64,000 bases of DNA, taken from contig NZ_JOAI01000040.1 of assembly GCF_000717715.1 (NCBI RefSeq), forward strand, positions 1 to 64,000, read 5' to 3'. The position numbers and the translations under genes are program-made. A model generated the notes under the pieces. That model was given only the letters and a program-made list of their open reading frames with translations. It searched no databases and had not been told where the DNA came from. This document shows, one piece after another, positions 56,811-64,000 of the stretch; within the stretch, counting starts at the first letter, position 1; each line of letters starts with the position of its first letter. This stretch comes from Streptomyces sp. NRRL B-24484. GTDB lineage: Bacteria > Actinomycetota > Actinomycetes > Streptomycetales > Streptomycetaceae.

Positions 56811-58724
56811 GTGACCACCATGCTCGTCCCCGCCCTGCCCACCACCGCGGAAAGCAGTCCCGCCACCGTCGGCAACAAGTTCGCCGCGCTGACCGCCGCC
56901 GCCGGCTCCACCCTCGTCCCGCCGGCCTGGTGCCTGCCCGTCCGGTGGTTCGAGGAAGCGCTCGGCCCGGACCGGCTGCGCCGCCTGCCCGAGCTGTTCG
57001 CCGACCTCACCACCACGGTCGGCAACGACCTGGTCGGCGCCGAGCGCGAACTCGCCAGCATCCTCGACGGCCTGGCCCTCACCCCGCGCATGCGCACCGT
57101 CATCGCCGGCGTACTCGCCCAGCTCGACGGCCCCGTCGCCGTCCGCTCCTCCACCACCGTCGAAGACGGACCTGCCGTCAGCCACGCCGGCCTCTACGAG
57201 TCCTACCTGCGCCTGGACAGCCTCGTCCAGGTCGAGGCCGCCATCCTCGCCTGCTGGCGATCCTTCTACGCCCTGCCCGCCGTCCTGGGCCGCCTGCGCG
57301 CCCACGACACCGACCCGGCGCCCCGCATGGCCGTCATCGTCCAGGCCATGGCAGACGCCCACCTGGCAGGCATCGCCTTCACCCAGCCCGACGGCACCGT
57401 CACCGTCGACGCCGTCACCGGAACCGCCGAGCACCTCGCCTCCGGCGCCGAAGCCGGCACATCGATCGACGTCCCCCCGAACTCCGCGGCCGCCGAGCCG
57501 TATGCCTCCGTCGCCGCCCTCGCCCTCAGCCTCAAGACCGTCTTCCGCCGCGACGTCGACATCGAATGGGCCTGGGACGGCAACAACGCCCAGCTCCTGC
57601 AGGTCCGCCCCCTCACCGCGCAGCTGCACCGCACCGCGCCGACCGGCCCCGTCTGCTCCGCCGCCAGCCTGTACTTCACCGACACCCTGCCCGCCGGCCT
57701 GGTCCTCGGCGACCTGGCCGACGTCTACCTCGCCATCACCACCAAACGCTCCCAGCCCTACCGCGCCGCCCGCGCGGCCGGCGTCGCCATCCGAGACGGC
57801 TGGATCCTCAGCATCAACGGCCAAGCGCTCAACGACCCCGCCCTGCGCCCGGCCTGCCTCACCGGTCTCACCGGCGACGTCGTGGTCGACCTCGGCCACG
57901 ACCTGCGCCAGAACATCCTCCCGGCCGCCGGCCTTCTCGACTTCCTCTCCTCGGCGTGGGGCACGGCCGACGATCCCCTCACCGTGCACTCCGCGATCAT
58001 CCGCCCGTTCATCCGCGGCCTCGCCGGCGCCGTCGCCCACCGCCAGGACGACGGCACCACCGCCATCGACCACTCCGCCGAGGGCCTGATGGACATCAAC
58101 CGAGGCATGGCCGGCGTCGAGCAGATCCTCTGCCCCCCGCTGACCGACCCCCACGCCTGGAGCGCACTCACCCCGCCCGCTCCCTGGACAACCGAGGCCC
58201 TCCACACGATCGCCCGCTTCACCGACGTCCTCGACGCCGACATGCGCGGCGTCTACACCGAGTGGGTCATCACTGCGGACGGCCCGCAGTTCGTCGACCA
58301 CACCGACCCCGGCACCGACCACGACACCGTCGTGCCCACCAGCGGCCGCATGATCAGCCCCGGCGCCGCCACCGGCCCGCTGCTCCGCATCCCGGACAGC
58401 GACGACCTCACCCGCCTCAGCACCGCCCCGATCATCAGCATGCGCTCGGTTGCCGACGCCCCCGCCAGCGACTTCGCCACCAAGCTGATCGCCGCGGTGC
58501 GCTCCCTCCCGGCCAAGCCCGTCATCTACGCCCGCCGCCCGTATGCGATCCTCTCCATCCTGATCGGCGACGTCGCCGGCATGGTCTTCGAGGACGGCGC
58601 CCGACTGTGCCACCTCGCAATCCTCCTGCGCGAGGCCGGCGTCCCGGCCGCCGTACTCGACGGCCCGCTGCCCGACGACGCCACCGTCGCCGCCCTCGAC
58701 AACGGGTCCGTCCACACCCGCTGA
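56811..58724 (+). CDS. PEP-synthase-like dikinase lacking the PEP/pyruvate domain
   Basis: This 637-residue protein has an N-terminal PPDK/PEP-synthase ATP-grasp domain (VGNKFAALTAAAGSTLVPPA, GPVAVRSSTTVEDGPAVSHA, DVDIEWAWDGNNAQLLQVRP), an unrecognised middle (about 275-500), and a C-terminal swivelling phospho-His domain (EDGARLCHLAILLREAGVPA, with the catalytic His in CHLAI). The PEP barrel of true PEP synthases is missing. The same architecture is found in rifampin phosphotransferase, which transfers the beta-phosphate of ATP to an antibiotic hydroxyl. The middle region would be the acceptor-binding domain. GGAGGGG precedes the GTG. Confidence 0.85.
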   Translation: MTTMLVPALPTTAESSPATVGNKFAALTAAAGSTLVPPAWCLPVRWFEEALGPDRLRRLPELFADLTTTVGNDLVGAERELASILDGLALTPRMRTVIAGVLAQLDGPVAVRSSTTVEDGPAVSHAGLYESYLRLDSLVQVEAAILACWRSFYALPAVLGRLRAHDTDPAPRMAVIVQAMADAHLAGIAFTQPDGTVTVDAVTGTAEHLASGAEAGTSIDVPPNSAAAEPYASVAALALSLKTVFRRDVDIEWAWDGNNAQLLQVRPLTAQLHRTAPTGPVCSAASLYFTDTLPAGLVLGDLADVYLAITTKRSQPYRAARAAGVAIRDGWILSINGQALNDPALRPACLTGLTGDVVVDLGHDLRQNILPAAGLLDFLSSAWGTADDPLTVHSAIIRPFIRGLAGAVAHRQDDGTTAIDHSAEGLMDINRGMAGVEQILCPPLTDPHAWSALTPPAPWTTEALHTIARFTDVLDADMRGVYTEWVITADGPQFVDHTDPGTDHDTVVPTSGRMISPGAATGPLLRIPDSDDLTRLSTAPIISMRSVADAPASDFATKLIAAVRSLPAKPVIYARRPYAILSILIGDVAGMVFEDGARLCHLAILLREAGVPAAVLDGPLPDDATVAALDNGSVHTR

Positions 58725-58781
58725 CAGCCGCAATTGCCCGGATCGCCTGCCGACTGGGCACCCCGGGCATAGCCTCGGCCG

Positions 58782-59300
58782 ATGAACACCGATCACCAGC
58801 AGGGGGATGGCGTCGCCGGGCCCGGCGACGCCATCCCCCCGCAGCTCTTCCACGCTGCCCTGCCCAACTGGAAGGCGTGGGCAGCGCTCCACGTCCGCGA
58901 CGAAGCCGGACGCATCCTGCTGCTCCACTCCGCCACCGGATGGGGCTGGCAGCACCCCGGCGGGCATGCCGATCAGGGCGAGCTGCCCCACGAAACCGCC
59001 GAGCGTGAGGTGCTGGAGGAAACCGGCCACAAGCTCTCGCCCGGCCCGCCCCTCGCGCTCGTCATCTCACCACCGCGCAACGGCGTACCTGCCCGCTTCG
59101 GCGTGGTCTTCGACGGCGGCGTCCTGACCCAGGATCAGGCAGAGCAGATCCGGATCGACCCCGGCGAGCACGACGAGTTCCACTTCGCCACCGTCGACGA
59201 CTGGGCCCACCTTCTGCCGCCCGACGCCCATGTGCGCCTGCAGGCGTACGAAGCCGCGCGCTGCAGCGGCACCACCGCGTACCTCACCGACCTGGGGTAG
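58782..59300 (+). CDS. NUDIX hydrolase
   Basis: This 172-residue protein has a complete Nudix box, GHADQGELPHETAEREVLEE followed by TGHKL, and flanking strands RILLLHSATGWGWQHPGG and GVPARFGVVFDGG. It should hydrolyse a nucleoside diphosphate linked to X. The annotated ATG makes codons 8-20 run through a 38-base perfect palindrome (58802-58839), so a later, non-ATG start is possible. It follows the PEP-synthase-like gene by 57 bases. Confidence 0.85.
   Translation: MNTDHQQGDGVAGPGDAIPPQLFHAALPNWKAWAALHVRDEAGRILLLHSATGWGWQHPGGHADQGELPHETAEREVLEETGHKLSPGPPLALVISPPRNGVPARFGVVFDGGVLTQDQAEQIRIDPGEHDEFHFATVDDWAHLLPPDAHVRLQAYEAARCSGTTAYLTDLG
58802..58839. terminator. 38-base perfect palindrome (19-bp arms)
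   Basis: The sequence is exactly self-complementary around 58820/58821, with left arm GGGGGATGGCGTCGCCGGG. It lies 78 bases after the stop of the PEP-synthase-like gene and within the first codons of the NUDIX frame. It is either a terminator closing the pathway operon or an attenuator for the NUDIX gene. Confidence 0.65.
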
Positions 59301-59321
59301 CCCGCGCCGGTGGACGCGGGC
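59300..59321 (+). terminator. short hairpin after the NUDIX gene
   Basis: GCCCGCG (59300-59306) pairs with CGCGGGC (59315-59321) across an 8-base loop, immediately at the NUDIX stop codon. Confidence 0.45.
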
Positions 59322-59425
59322 GACATAGCCTCCCCGGCCACCTGCGCCGGTTCCCCCAAGAGGGCGGCCGCAGGTCGGCGCCCGTCCGCCATGCGCAGCC
59401 AGTGCCGTGCACCTCAGCCAGCGGA

Positions 59426-59590
59426 CTACAGCGCCCGCTGGAGCAGCGCTCCGGCTGCAGCAGCGGCCAGCGCACCGATCAGCGCGGCCTGCCACGCCAC
59501 CATGCCCTGACGCCGCGCCCACTGCTGGGCGCGAGCGTGTGCCAGCGACCCGGCCACGGCGACAACGAGCCTCTTCCCGTCCTTGTCCAT
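59426..59590 (-). CDS. 54-residue membrane protein
   Basis: AAGGAGGTGAT, the perfect complement of the 16S anti-Shine-Dalgarno, lies 4 bases before the ATG. It opens a 54-residue protein: MDKDGKRLVVAVAGSLAHAR, AQQWARRQGMVAWQAALIGA and a C-terminal hydrophobic helix (LAAAAAGALLQRAL). It has one or two membrane segments. The family is not recognised. The ribosome-binding site makes this gene credible despite its size. Confidence 0.7.
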   Translation of the reverse strand: MDKDGKRLVVAVAGSLAHARAQQWARRQGMVAWQAALIGALAAAAAGALLQRAL

Positions 59591-59830
59591 CGAAATCACC
59601 TCCTTCTCCACCACCCGGCCCGCACGGGGCAAGCGCCGACGTTCCTCTGGTTAAGCGTCGCGTTCTACCCTGTTCCTGCGAGCGCCTACGGCCACGGTAG
59701 AGGCCCGGTATCGGCAATAAAAGACCTGGTCAGCAGGATGCAAGTTATCGACCCCGCAGCTGGGAGTACTTCGCTGCGCTGCGAGTTACAGCCCAGAAAA
59801 CTGGGAGTTCTCACCGAGAGGATGGACCGC

Positions 59831-60940
59831 ATGGACGAGGACGGTGTCGGCAGCGCGCTGGATGCCGAGGCACTGCGAGGCGCCGCAGCCGCCGAAGGCC
59901 ACCAGGTCACCGACCGCATGCTGGAGACGTTCCGCAGCCAGCAGCTGCTGCCCCGACCCGAGCGGGCCGCCAACCGCGGCCGCCGACCCGTCTGGCACTA
60001 CCCGCCCGGCACTGACCAGCAGCTCCTCGCTCTGCTCCGCTGGAGGGAGCACACCCGCGACGTCGACACCTTGCGCGTCCTGCTGTGGCTCGACGGCTAC
60101 CAGGTCCCCACCCCCGCGGCCCGCGAAAGCCTCATCGCAACCCTCGACCGCTGGATGGCCACCCTCCACGACGCCATCGTCCAGCTCGACTCCACCAACG
60201 ACCGTGACGCCGCGCTGACCGCCGCGGCCGCCACTCTGGCTGGCCGACGAGGACAGCACACCGTCCTGCCCCGCGACACCCGCCTCACTACCGCCCAACG
60301 CACCGACGCAGCCGAGCTCATGCTGCGCATTTTCGTCTTCGGCGAGGACACCGCGCCCGGTGAAGAGCAGGCGCTGGTGGTGGAAAAGGCGCTCGGTCTG
60401 GCACCCGGCCGACGCGACAAGGTGGCCGGAGCGGGTCCGTGGCTGACAGGCCCGGCGGCCGCACTGTTCGACGCCGGCCGCCTGGTGTCGCTCCCAGCAC
60501 TGGCCGCCGCAGTCCACGGCGCCGACGACCAGACGCTGGAGATGGCCCGCACCGCCACCACCGCCCTGTTCAGGGCGCTTCCGCTGCTCGCCCGCCTGCT
60601 CACGGCGACGTCCGGGCAGGACAACCCTGCCGGCATGAAGGCCTTCGGGCGCATCGACGAGGACCCGAACTTCGTGCACCTCGCGCTGGCGATGGTCATC
60701 GCTCTCCAGAGCGAGGGCGGACCCTTCGCCGACAGCCTCTCCCAGGTCACTGACAGCCTCAACAGCGTCCCCGCTCTGGCTGCCGGTCTCGACCAGGTGA
60801 TGGAGATGCCCCAGCCGGAGGTCACGGCGAACCTTGCCACCCTCCCGCCAGCCACGCGGGAGCAGGCCCACCGCCTCATCGATGCTGCCGCCCAGGGCGA
60901 CCACCGTCGGCTTCCCCTGCCGCCCGAGCGTCCGCGGTGA
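59831..60940 (+). CDS. MerR-like HTH protein with helical C-terminus
   Basis: This 369-residue protein starts with a MerR-type winged helix (LDAEALRGAAAAEGHQVTDR, RMLETFRSQQLLPRP, RPVWHYPPGTDQQLLALLRW). About 250 helical residues of unknown fold follow. GAGAGG lies 9 bases before the ATG at 59831. An in-frame ATG at 59822 overlaps that site and is less likely. No typical MerR effector domain (metal cysteines, drug-binding pocket) is visible. It may regulate itself or the NUDIX-side genes. Confidence 0.7.
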   Translation: MDEDGVGSALDAEALRGAAAAEGHQVTDRMLETFRSQQLLPRPERAANRGRRPVWHYPPGTDQQLLALLRWREHTRDVDTLRVLLWLDGYQVPTPAARESLIATLDRWMATLHDAIVQLDSTNDRDAALTAAAATLAGRRGQHTVLPRDTRLTTAQRTDAAELMLRIFVFGEDTAPGEEQALVVEKALGLAPGRRDKVAGAGPWLTGPAAALFDAGRLVSLPALAAAVHGADDQTLEMARTATTALFRALPLLARLLTATSGQDNPAGMKAFGRIDEDPNFVHLALAMVIALQSEGGPFADSLSQVTDSLNSVPALAAGLDQVMEMPQPEVTANLATLPPATREQAHRLIDAAAQGDHRRLPLPPERPR

Positions 60941-61246
60941 TCCCTCCCAGGGATCCGCGCACACGCCCGACGCCGCAGGCCCGAAGAGGGCGCCACCTGC
61001 CGAGCTGCCCCGTGCCCGCCTGCCCAGTGCGTGCCATATATGGGCAAAGGGCGTGACACGAACGGGGCTGAGGACTCACGTCCCCTGCGCACGATCCGAT
61101 CTCCCCCTAGCGCGCAAGGGTGACCACACACTCGGGCGTCGCGGCCGGCCGGCGGAGCAGCAATCGGCCGACCGAGGGCGCGGCCCCGTGGCCCCGCGAA
61201 CCCCCGTCGCGGCGAGGCCCGGGGCCGTTCCCCTTCACGGCACACA
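60941..61246. other. non-coding convergent spacer
   Basis: These 306 bases lie between the rightward MerR-like gene and the leftward gene ending at 61247. No gene or strong hairpin was seen. Confidence 0.4.
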
Positions 61247-61738
61247 TCACCAGGTGATGGGCACGGTGGCGCGGATCAGCTGGACCGTCGCCTGCGCCGT
61301 GAGCCGGCCGCCCTCCCCGCCAATCGACCGGCAGAACGTGACGAGCATCAGCAGGGCAGCTCCCCGACGCACCTCGGCCGGAGCCGTCTCCCACAGCTCT
61401 CGGGCTGGCGAGACGCCGTGCTCCCGGTACGCCGCCCAGATGCCGTAAACAAGGCTGGAGACCTGGTCGGGGGTGGCGGCCAGTTTGCCGAGCCTGGCCA
61501 CGGCCTCCCTCTCACTGAGCCCGGGCAGCGGGCGGGCGACAGTCGGGCCGAGCAGGACCAACACGCCTTCCCACAGCGCGCCGTGCTGCTCCAGATCAGC
61601 CACGAGCTCGCGGCATGTGTCTGCAGATGGCGAGGCGATGATCGCCTCGACGGCGCGCTCGACACAGTCCTCGACGGAGGCAGTCGGCGCAGAAGAACTG
61701 GACGCCGCTAGGCGGGGACGGTCAGGTTCGCTGCTCAT
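61247..61738 (-). CDS. hypothetical helical protein
   Basis: This 163-residue protein contains SVEDCVERAVEAIIASPSAD, TCRELVADLEQHGALWEGVL, DQVSSLVYGIWAAYREHGVS and PAEVRRGAALLMLVTFCRSI. It is mostly alpha-helical with no membrane segment and no motif I recognise. The ribosome-binding site is weak. It lies 75 bases downstream of the AbiJ-like gene on the same strand and may be co-transcribed with it. Confidence 0.55.
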   Translation of the reverse strand: MSSEPDRPRLAASSSSAPTASVEDCVERAVEAIIASPSADTCRELVADLEQHGALWEGVLVLLGPTVARPLPGLSEREAVARLGKLAATPDQVSSLVYGIWAAYREHGVSPARELWETAPAEVRRGAALLMLVTFCRSIGGEGGRLTAQATVQLIRATVPITW

Positions 61739-61813
61739 GGGTCCACACTCACACCTTTGGGCGGATCCTCACGAAACTCACGGTGGCGTGGCGGCCGGTA
61801 CCGGCGGCGACTT

Positions 61814-63181
61814 CTACAGCCTGGGCACCGCCGGGGGCGGGACCTCCAGACCATGGTGCTGAAGGACGCTGGTGAAGAAGTCGGTGGCGAACGGGACGAG
61901 CGGTTGTGCTCGCAGCTCGTTCGTGGTGACACGCCAGACGTGGTAGCCCCGCAGCTTGAGGTCTCGATCGCCACGGACTGTGTCGTCGACGGCCTTGTCG
62001 GTGGCGTAGTGGTGCCGGCCGTCGACTTCCACGATGACCCGGACGCCGTTCGGCAGGAGGAGCAGGAAGTCCATCCTGTGGTTGATCAGCGCCGCTGCGC
62101 CGCGCTTCTCCACGGTCTTGGGGTCCCAGTGCAGCCAGACCTCGGGGAGCAGGGCCGGCATGTCCCAGTCCCGGCTGGCGAAGGCCGTGTAGTAGGCCTC
62201 GCCGAAGGCGCGCTGTGGTGAGATGTCGGACTTCGGTATCGAGTCGAGCAGTCGCTGGTACAGAGCTTTTCGGTCGGCCACTTCGTCGCCGGTGCCTCGT
62301 CGCGCCTGCCACCAGGTCATCAGGTCGCTCCACCGAAGGCCACCGGGTCCGACCTGTCGGTCGTAGACCAGGTATTTGTCGTCCGGGACGATCTCGAGGT
62401 CGTTGTCGAGGACGTCGGCCAGACGCATGTCGGGCTTGTCGAGCGTGGCGAAGACGAGGGTCTTGGGGCGTCGGGGTGCAGCAGTTCCGATCCGGACGAG
62501 GTCGAAAGTCGGGTAGCCCTCGCGCTCACCGCTCTGCTCCATCCGGATACCGATCCGGGCGAGCACGGGGTTGACCGCCGCGACGATTCGGTCCTGGGCC
62601 TCGGCGTCCGGCAGGAAGCTGGGGTTGACCAGGCCGAGCAGGAAGAACCGGAAGCGCACAGGAGCGGCCTCGTAGGCGCCCAACTGCTCGAAGAGCTCGT
62701 CCACCGACCAGTCGGAGTTCTTGAAGACGTGCTGGTGCAGAAGCGCCCGGCGGCTCGTCGCGGACTTCCCGGTCCAAGCGAGCATCGGGTCGTTGTCCAG
62801 ATGCCAAACGATCTCCAGGAGCTCTTCGAACCTGTCGTGCCGGTGGACCAGGTCGTCGATGTCGAGCGCGGCCGCCAGCTCGCGCCGGACTCTGCCGGGG
62901 ATCTCAATCTCGGACCAGGACGCGGCCCACACGAAGTCTTCCAGCAGGAACCGCTTCGGCCTATCGACCTGTGGTTGCTTCGAGAGGAGCAGCCGCTGGG
63001 CCAGCGGTAGAAGATCGTCGTCCGGTAGTGCGTCCAGGCAGCCCTGAAGACGATCGTGCTTGGTGGTCCCGTCATCGGGCGGCATCGGCAACCCGAACTG
63101 GACTCCGAACGCCGTCAGGTCCCGGTGGCTGCTTGAGTGCCAGCCGAGGATCACGTCGCTCACGGCTTCTCGCAAGGTCAT
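61814..63181 (-). CDS. AbiJ-like protein with C-terminal DUF559/VSR-type nuclease domain
   Basis: This is a 455-residue protein. The N-terminal part (LREAVSDVILGWHSSSHRDL, LLEIVWHLDNDPMLAWTGKS, LRFFLLG-type segments) resembles AbiJ-related abortive-infection proteins. The C-terminus has a PD-(D/E)XK-like core: INHRMDFLLLLPNGVRVIVE, VDGRHHYATDKAVDDTVRGD and RDLKLRGYHVWRVTTNELR. The D...EVDG...H...RD..L...G...R pattern is that of DUF559/very-short-patch endonucleases. A defence role is plausible but unproven. The near-palindrome GGTTGCCAATGTGGCCAACC at 63255-63274 lies 74 bases before the ATG. Confidence 0.7.
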   Translation of the reverse strand: MTLREAVSDVILGWHSSSHRDLTAFGVQFGLPMPPDDGTTKHDRLQGCLDALPDDDLLPLAQRLLLSKQPQVDRPKRFLLEDFVWAASWSEIEIPGRVRRELAAALDIDDLVHRHDRFEELLEIVWHLDNDPMLAWTGKSATSRRALLHQHVFKNSDWSVDELFEQLGAYEAAPVRFRFFLLGLVNPSFLPDAEAQDRIVAAVNPVLARIGIRMEQSGEREGYPTFDLVRIGTAAPRRPKTLVFATLDKPDMRLADVLDNDLEIVPDDKYLVYDRQVGPGGLRWSDLMTWWQARRGTGDEVADRKALYQRLLDSIPKSDISPQRAFGEAYYTAFASRDWDMPALLPEVWLHWDPKTVEKRGAAALINHRMDFLLLLPNGVRVIVEVDGRHHYATDKAVDDTVRGDRDLKLRGYHVWRVTTNELRAQPLVPFATDFFTSVLQHHGLEVPPPAVPRL

Positions 63182-63406
63182 CACGAGATCCACCCCCTTC
63201 GACGCGAGTCTTCCAGGCTCGACGGACATCAGGGGAGGCATGCGCGACTCCAGAGGTTGCCAATGTGGCCAACCGCCAGCTCGCCTGGACCCTCATGGTG
63301 GCCGGAGTCGGCCCACTTGCCGATGCCGCCCTTCACCTAAGCTCAGCGCTGCTGGGACTCGATCCGCCGAGCACCGACGTGCCGGCCTCCCGTGCCTGGT
63401 CCCCTG

Positions 63407-63964
63407 CTACGACAGGTGCCCTTCCTGCCAGTAGAGGATCTGGTGGGAGACCTTCGTCCAAGCCGCGTGTTCGGGGAGACCTGCGTTCTCGACCAGCGTG
63501 CGCACCTCGATCGCGTGGCGCAGTGCGTCGCGGCCCCGGCCGTCCTTGAGGGCGGCGCGGGCCTTCCCGATGAGTCCCGAGCCTTGGTCGCCGGCTCGCC
63601 GTTGGGCGGTCTCCACGACCGGCATGACATCGGTGAGGAACTCGGTGAGCAGTTCGTCCGACCACAATGCCCAACGGATCCGCGTCATCAGCCGGCTGAT
63701 CAGCATGACGCCGGTCAGTACGAGAACTCCGTGAACCAGGCCAAGCCAGATGGAGGGCTTCCCCGAGACGACGCCGAGGGCCGCGTAGCAGGCGGGCATC
63801 ATCGCGCCCACGGCGAACACCAGGCCGAAAAGGATGACCTTCTCGGTCGCTCCGGCCGTGCTCGTCCCCCGGGCCTTGCCGCCCCGGGCCCGTGCAACAG
63901 CGACTGCGACACAGGCGACGACTCCCAGCCATCCCAGGGTGAGAGCGAGGCTCAGCAGAATCAC
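63407..63964 (-). CDS. membrane protein with cytoplasmic helical domain
   Basis: This 185-residue protein has three hydrophobic segments: about 2-23 (LLSLALTLGWLGVVACVAVA), 42-65 (VILFGLVFAVGAMMPACYAA) and 71-90 (IWLGLVHGVLVLTGVMLISR). An alpha-helical cytoplasmic half follows (DELLTEFLTDVMPVVETAQR, LKDGRGRDALRHAIEVRTLV). GGAGAGG precedes the GTG at 63964. The family is not recognised. Confidence 0.65.
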   Translation of the reverse strand: MILLSLALTLGWLGVVACVAVAVARARGGKARGTSTAGATEKVILFGLVFAVGAMMPACYAALGVVSGKPSIWLGLVHGVLVLTGVMLISRLMTRIRWALWSDELLTEFLTDVMPVVETAQRRAGDQGSGLIGKARAALKDGRGRDALRHAIEVRTLVENAGLPEHAAWTKVSHQILYWQEGHLS

Positions 63965-64000
63965 AGACGTACCTCTCCAGGCTCCAAAGCGGCTGCAGGA

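Noticed and set aside
55899..59030. A 1043-codon minus-strand open frame across the pathway genes
   Set aside because: Composition is repetitive Gly/Val/Glu, and it is antisense to CYTH-like, kinase, PEP-synthase-like and NUDIX genes with clear motifs and ribosome-binding sites.
63257..63272. TTGCCAATGTGGCCAA as a fifth family-2 operator
   Set aside because: The central TGG and different flank make it a better palindrome of its own (GGTTGCCAATGTGGCCAACC). No ArsR gene is near, so I left it out of the family.

Overview
The window is very GC-rich DNA with strong G/C third-position bias, Shine-Dalgarno sites, and many genes joined by ATGA or GTGA start/stop overlaps. It encodes an SsgA-like sporulation protein, several Roadblock proteins, XRE-TPR regulators, a DUF6126-like protein and a pair resembling telomere proteins Tap and Tpg. 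Together these point to a streptomycete (Streptomyces, Kitasatospora or a close relative), probably accessory or chromosome-arm sequence. I saw no rRNA, tRNA or CRISPR array. All family assignments were made by reading the sequence, without database searches.

Bases 1-5,900 hold the end of a cation:proton antiporter regulatory subunit and an AAA+ ATPase/subtilase pair matching the IetAS anti-phage system. A 109-base element follows at 5338. It has an inverted relative at 43996, so the two bracket about 38 kb.

Bases 5,900-33,850 are a stress and ion-homeostasis region. It contains a SpoIIE-type phosphatase with PAS/GAF sensors, a hemerythrin, three Roadblock proteins, a CBS protein translationally coupled to an ArsB/NhaD permease, a CPA antiporter, a SulP transporter, STAS proteins, a carbonic anhydrase, MscL with an added zinc ribbon, flavin-binding-fold proteins and a catalytically dead malic-enzyme homologue. 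Five ArsR-family repressors lie within about 13.8 kb. One three-gene operon (small helper, ArsR, SulP) occurs twice, and the second copy has a truncated transporter. Two families of AT-rich palindromes recur upstream of these genes and look like repressor operators. One is TGAAGAATTCTTCA-like, the other TTGCGAATGTTCGCAA-like.

Bases 34,000-48,400 are rich in toxin-antitoxin and defence-like genes. They include a DUF6247-like pair, a lexA fragment with an internal stop, a large STAND-type NTPase, a protein with two tandem zeta-toxin kinase domains, an RHH antitoxin/PIN-like toxin pair behind duplicated GGGTACGTACCC palindromes, and a zinc/HTH protein. The most unusual locus is 45431-48322. It encodes a fusion of two Phd-type antitoxin domains, a DnaB-like domain with a degenerate P-loop and a Tap-like C-terminal domain, followed directly by a small Tpg-like DNA-binding protein.

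Bases 48,500-59,300 look like an undescribed small-molecule or nucleotide pathway. An XRE-TPR regulator diverges from a B12-type radical SAM enzyme. Then come a nucleotidyltransferase, an aldo/keto reductase, an EEP-fold phosphatase, a CYTH-like protein, a P-loop kinase, a PEP-synthase-like phosphotransferase lacking the PEP domain, and a NUDIX hydrolase. The last 5 kb hold a MerR-like protein, an AbiJ-like protein with a C-terminal nuclease domain, and membrane or hypothetical genes.
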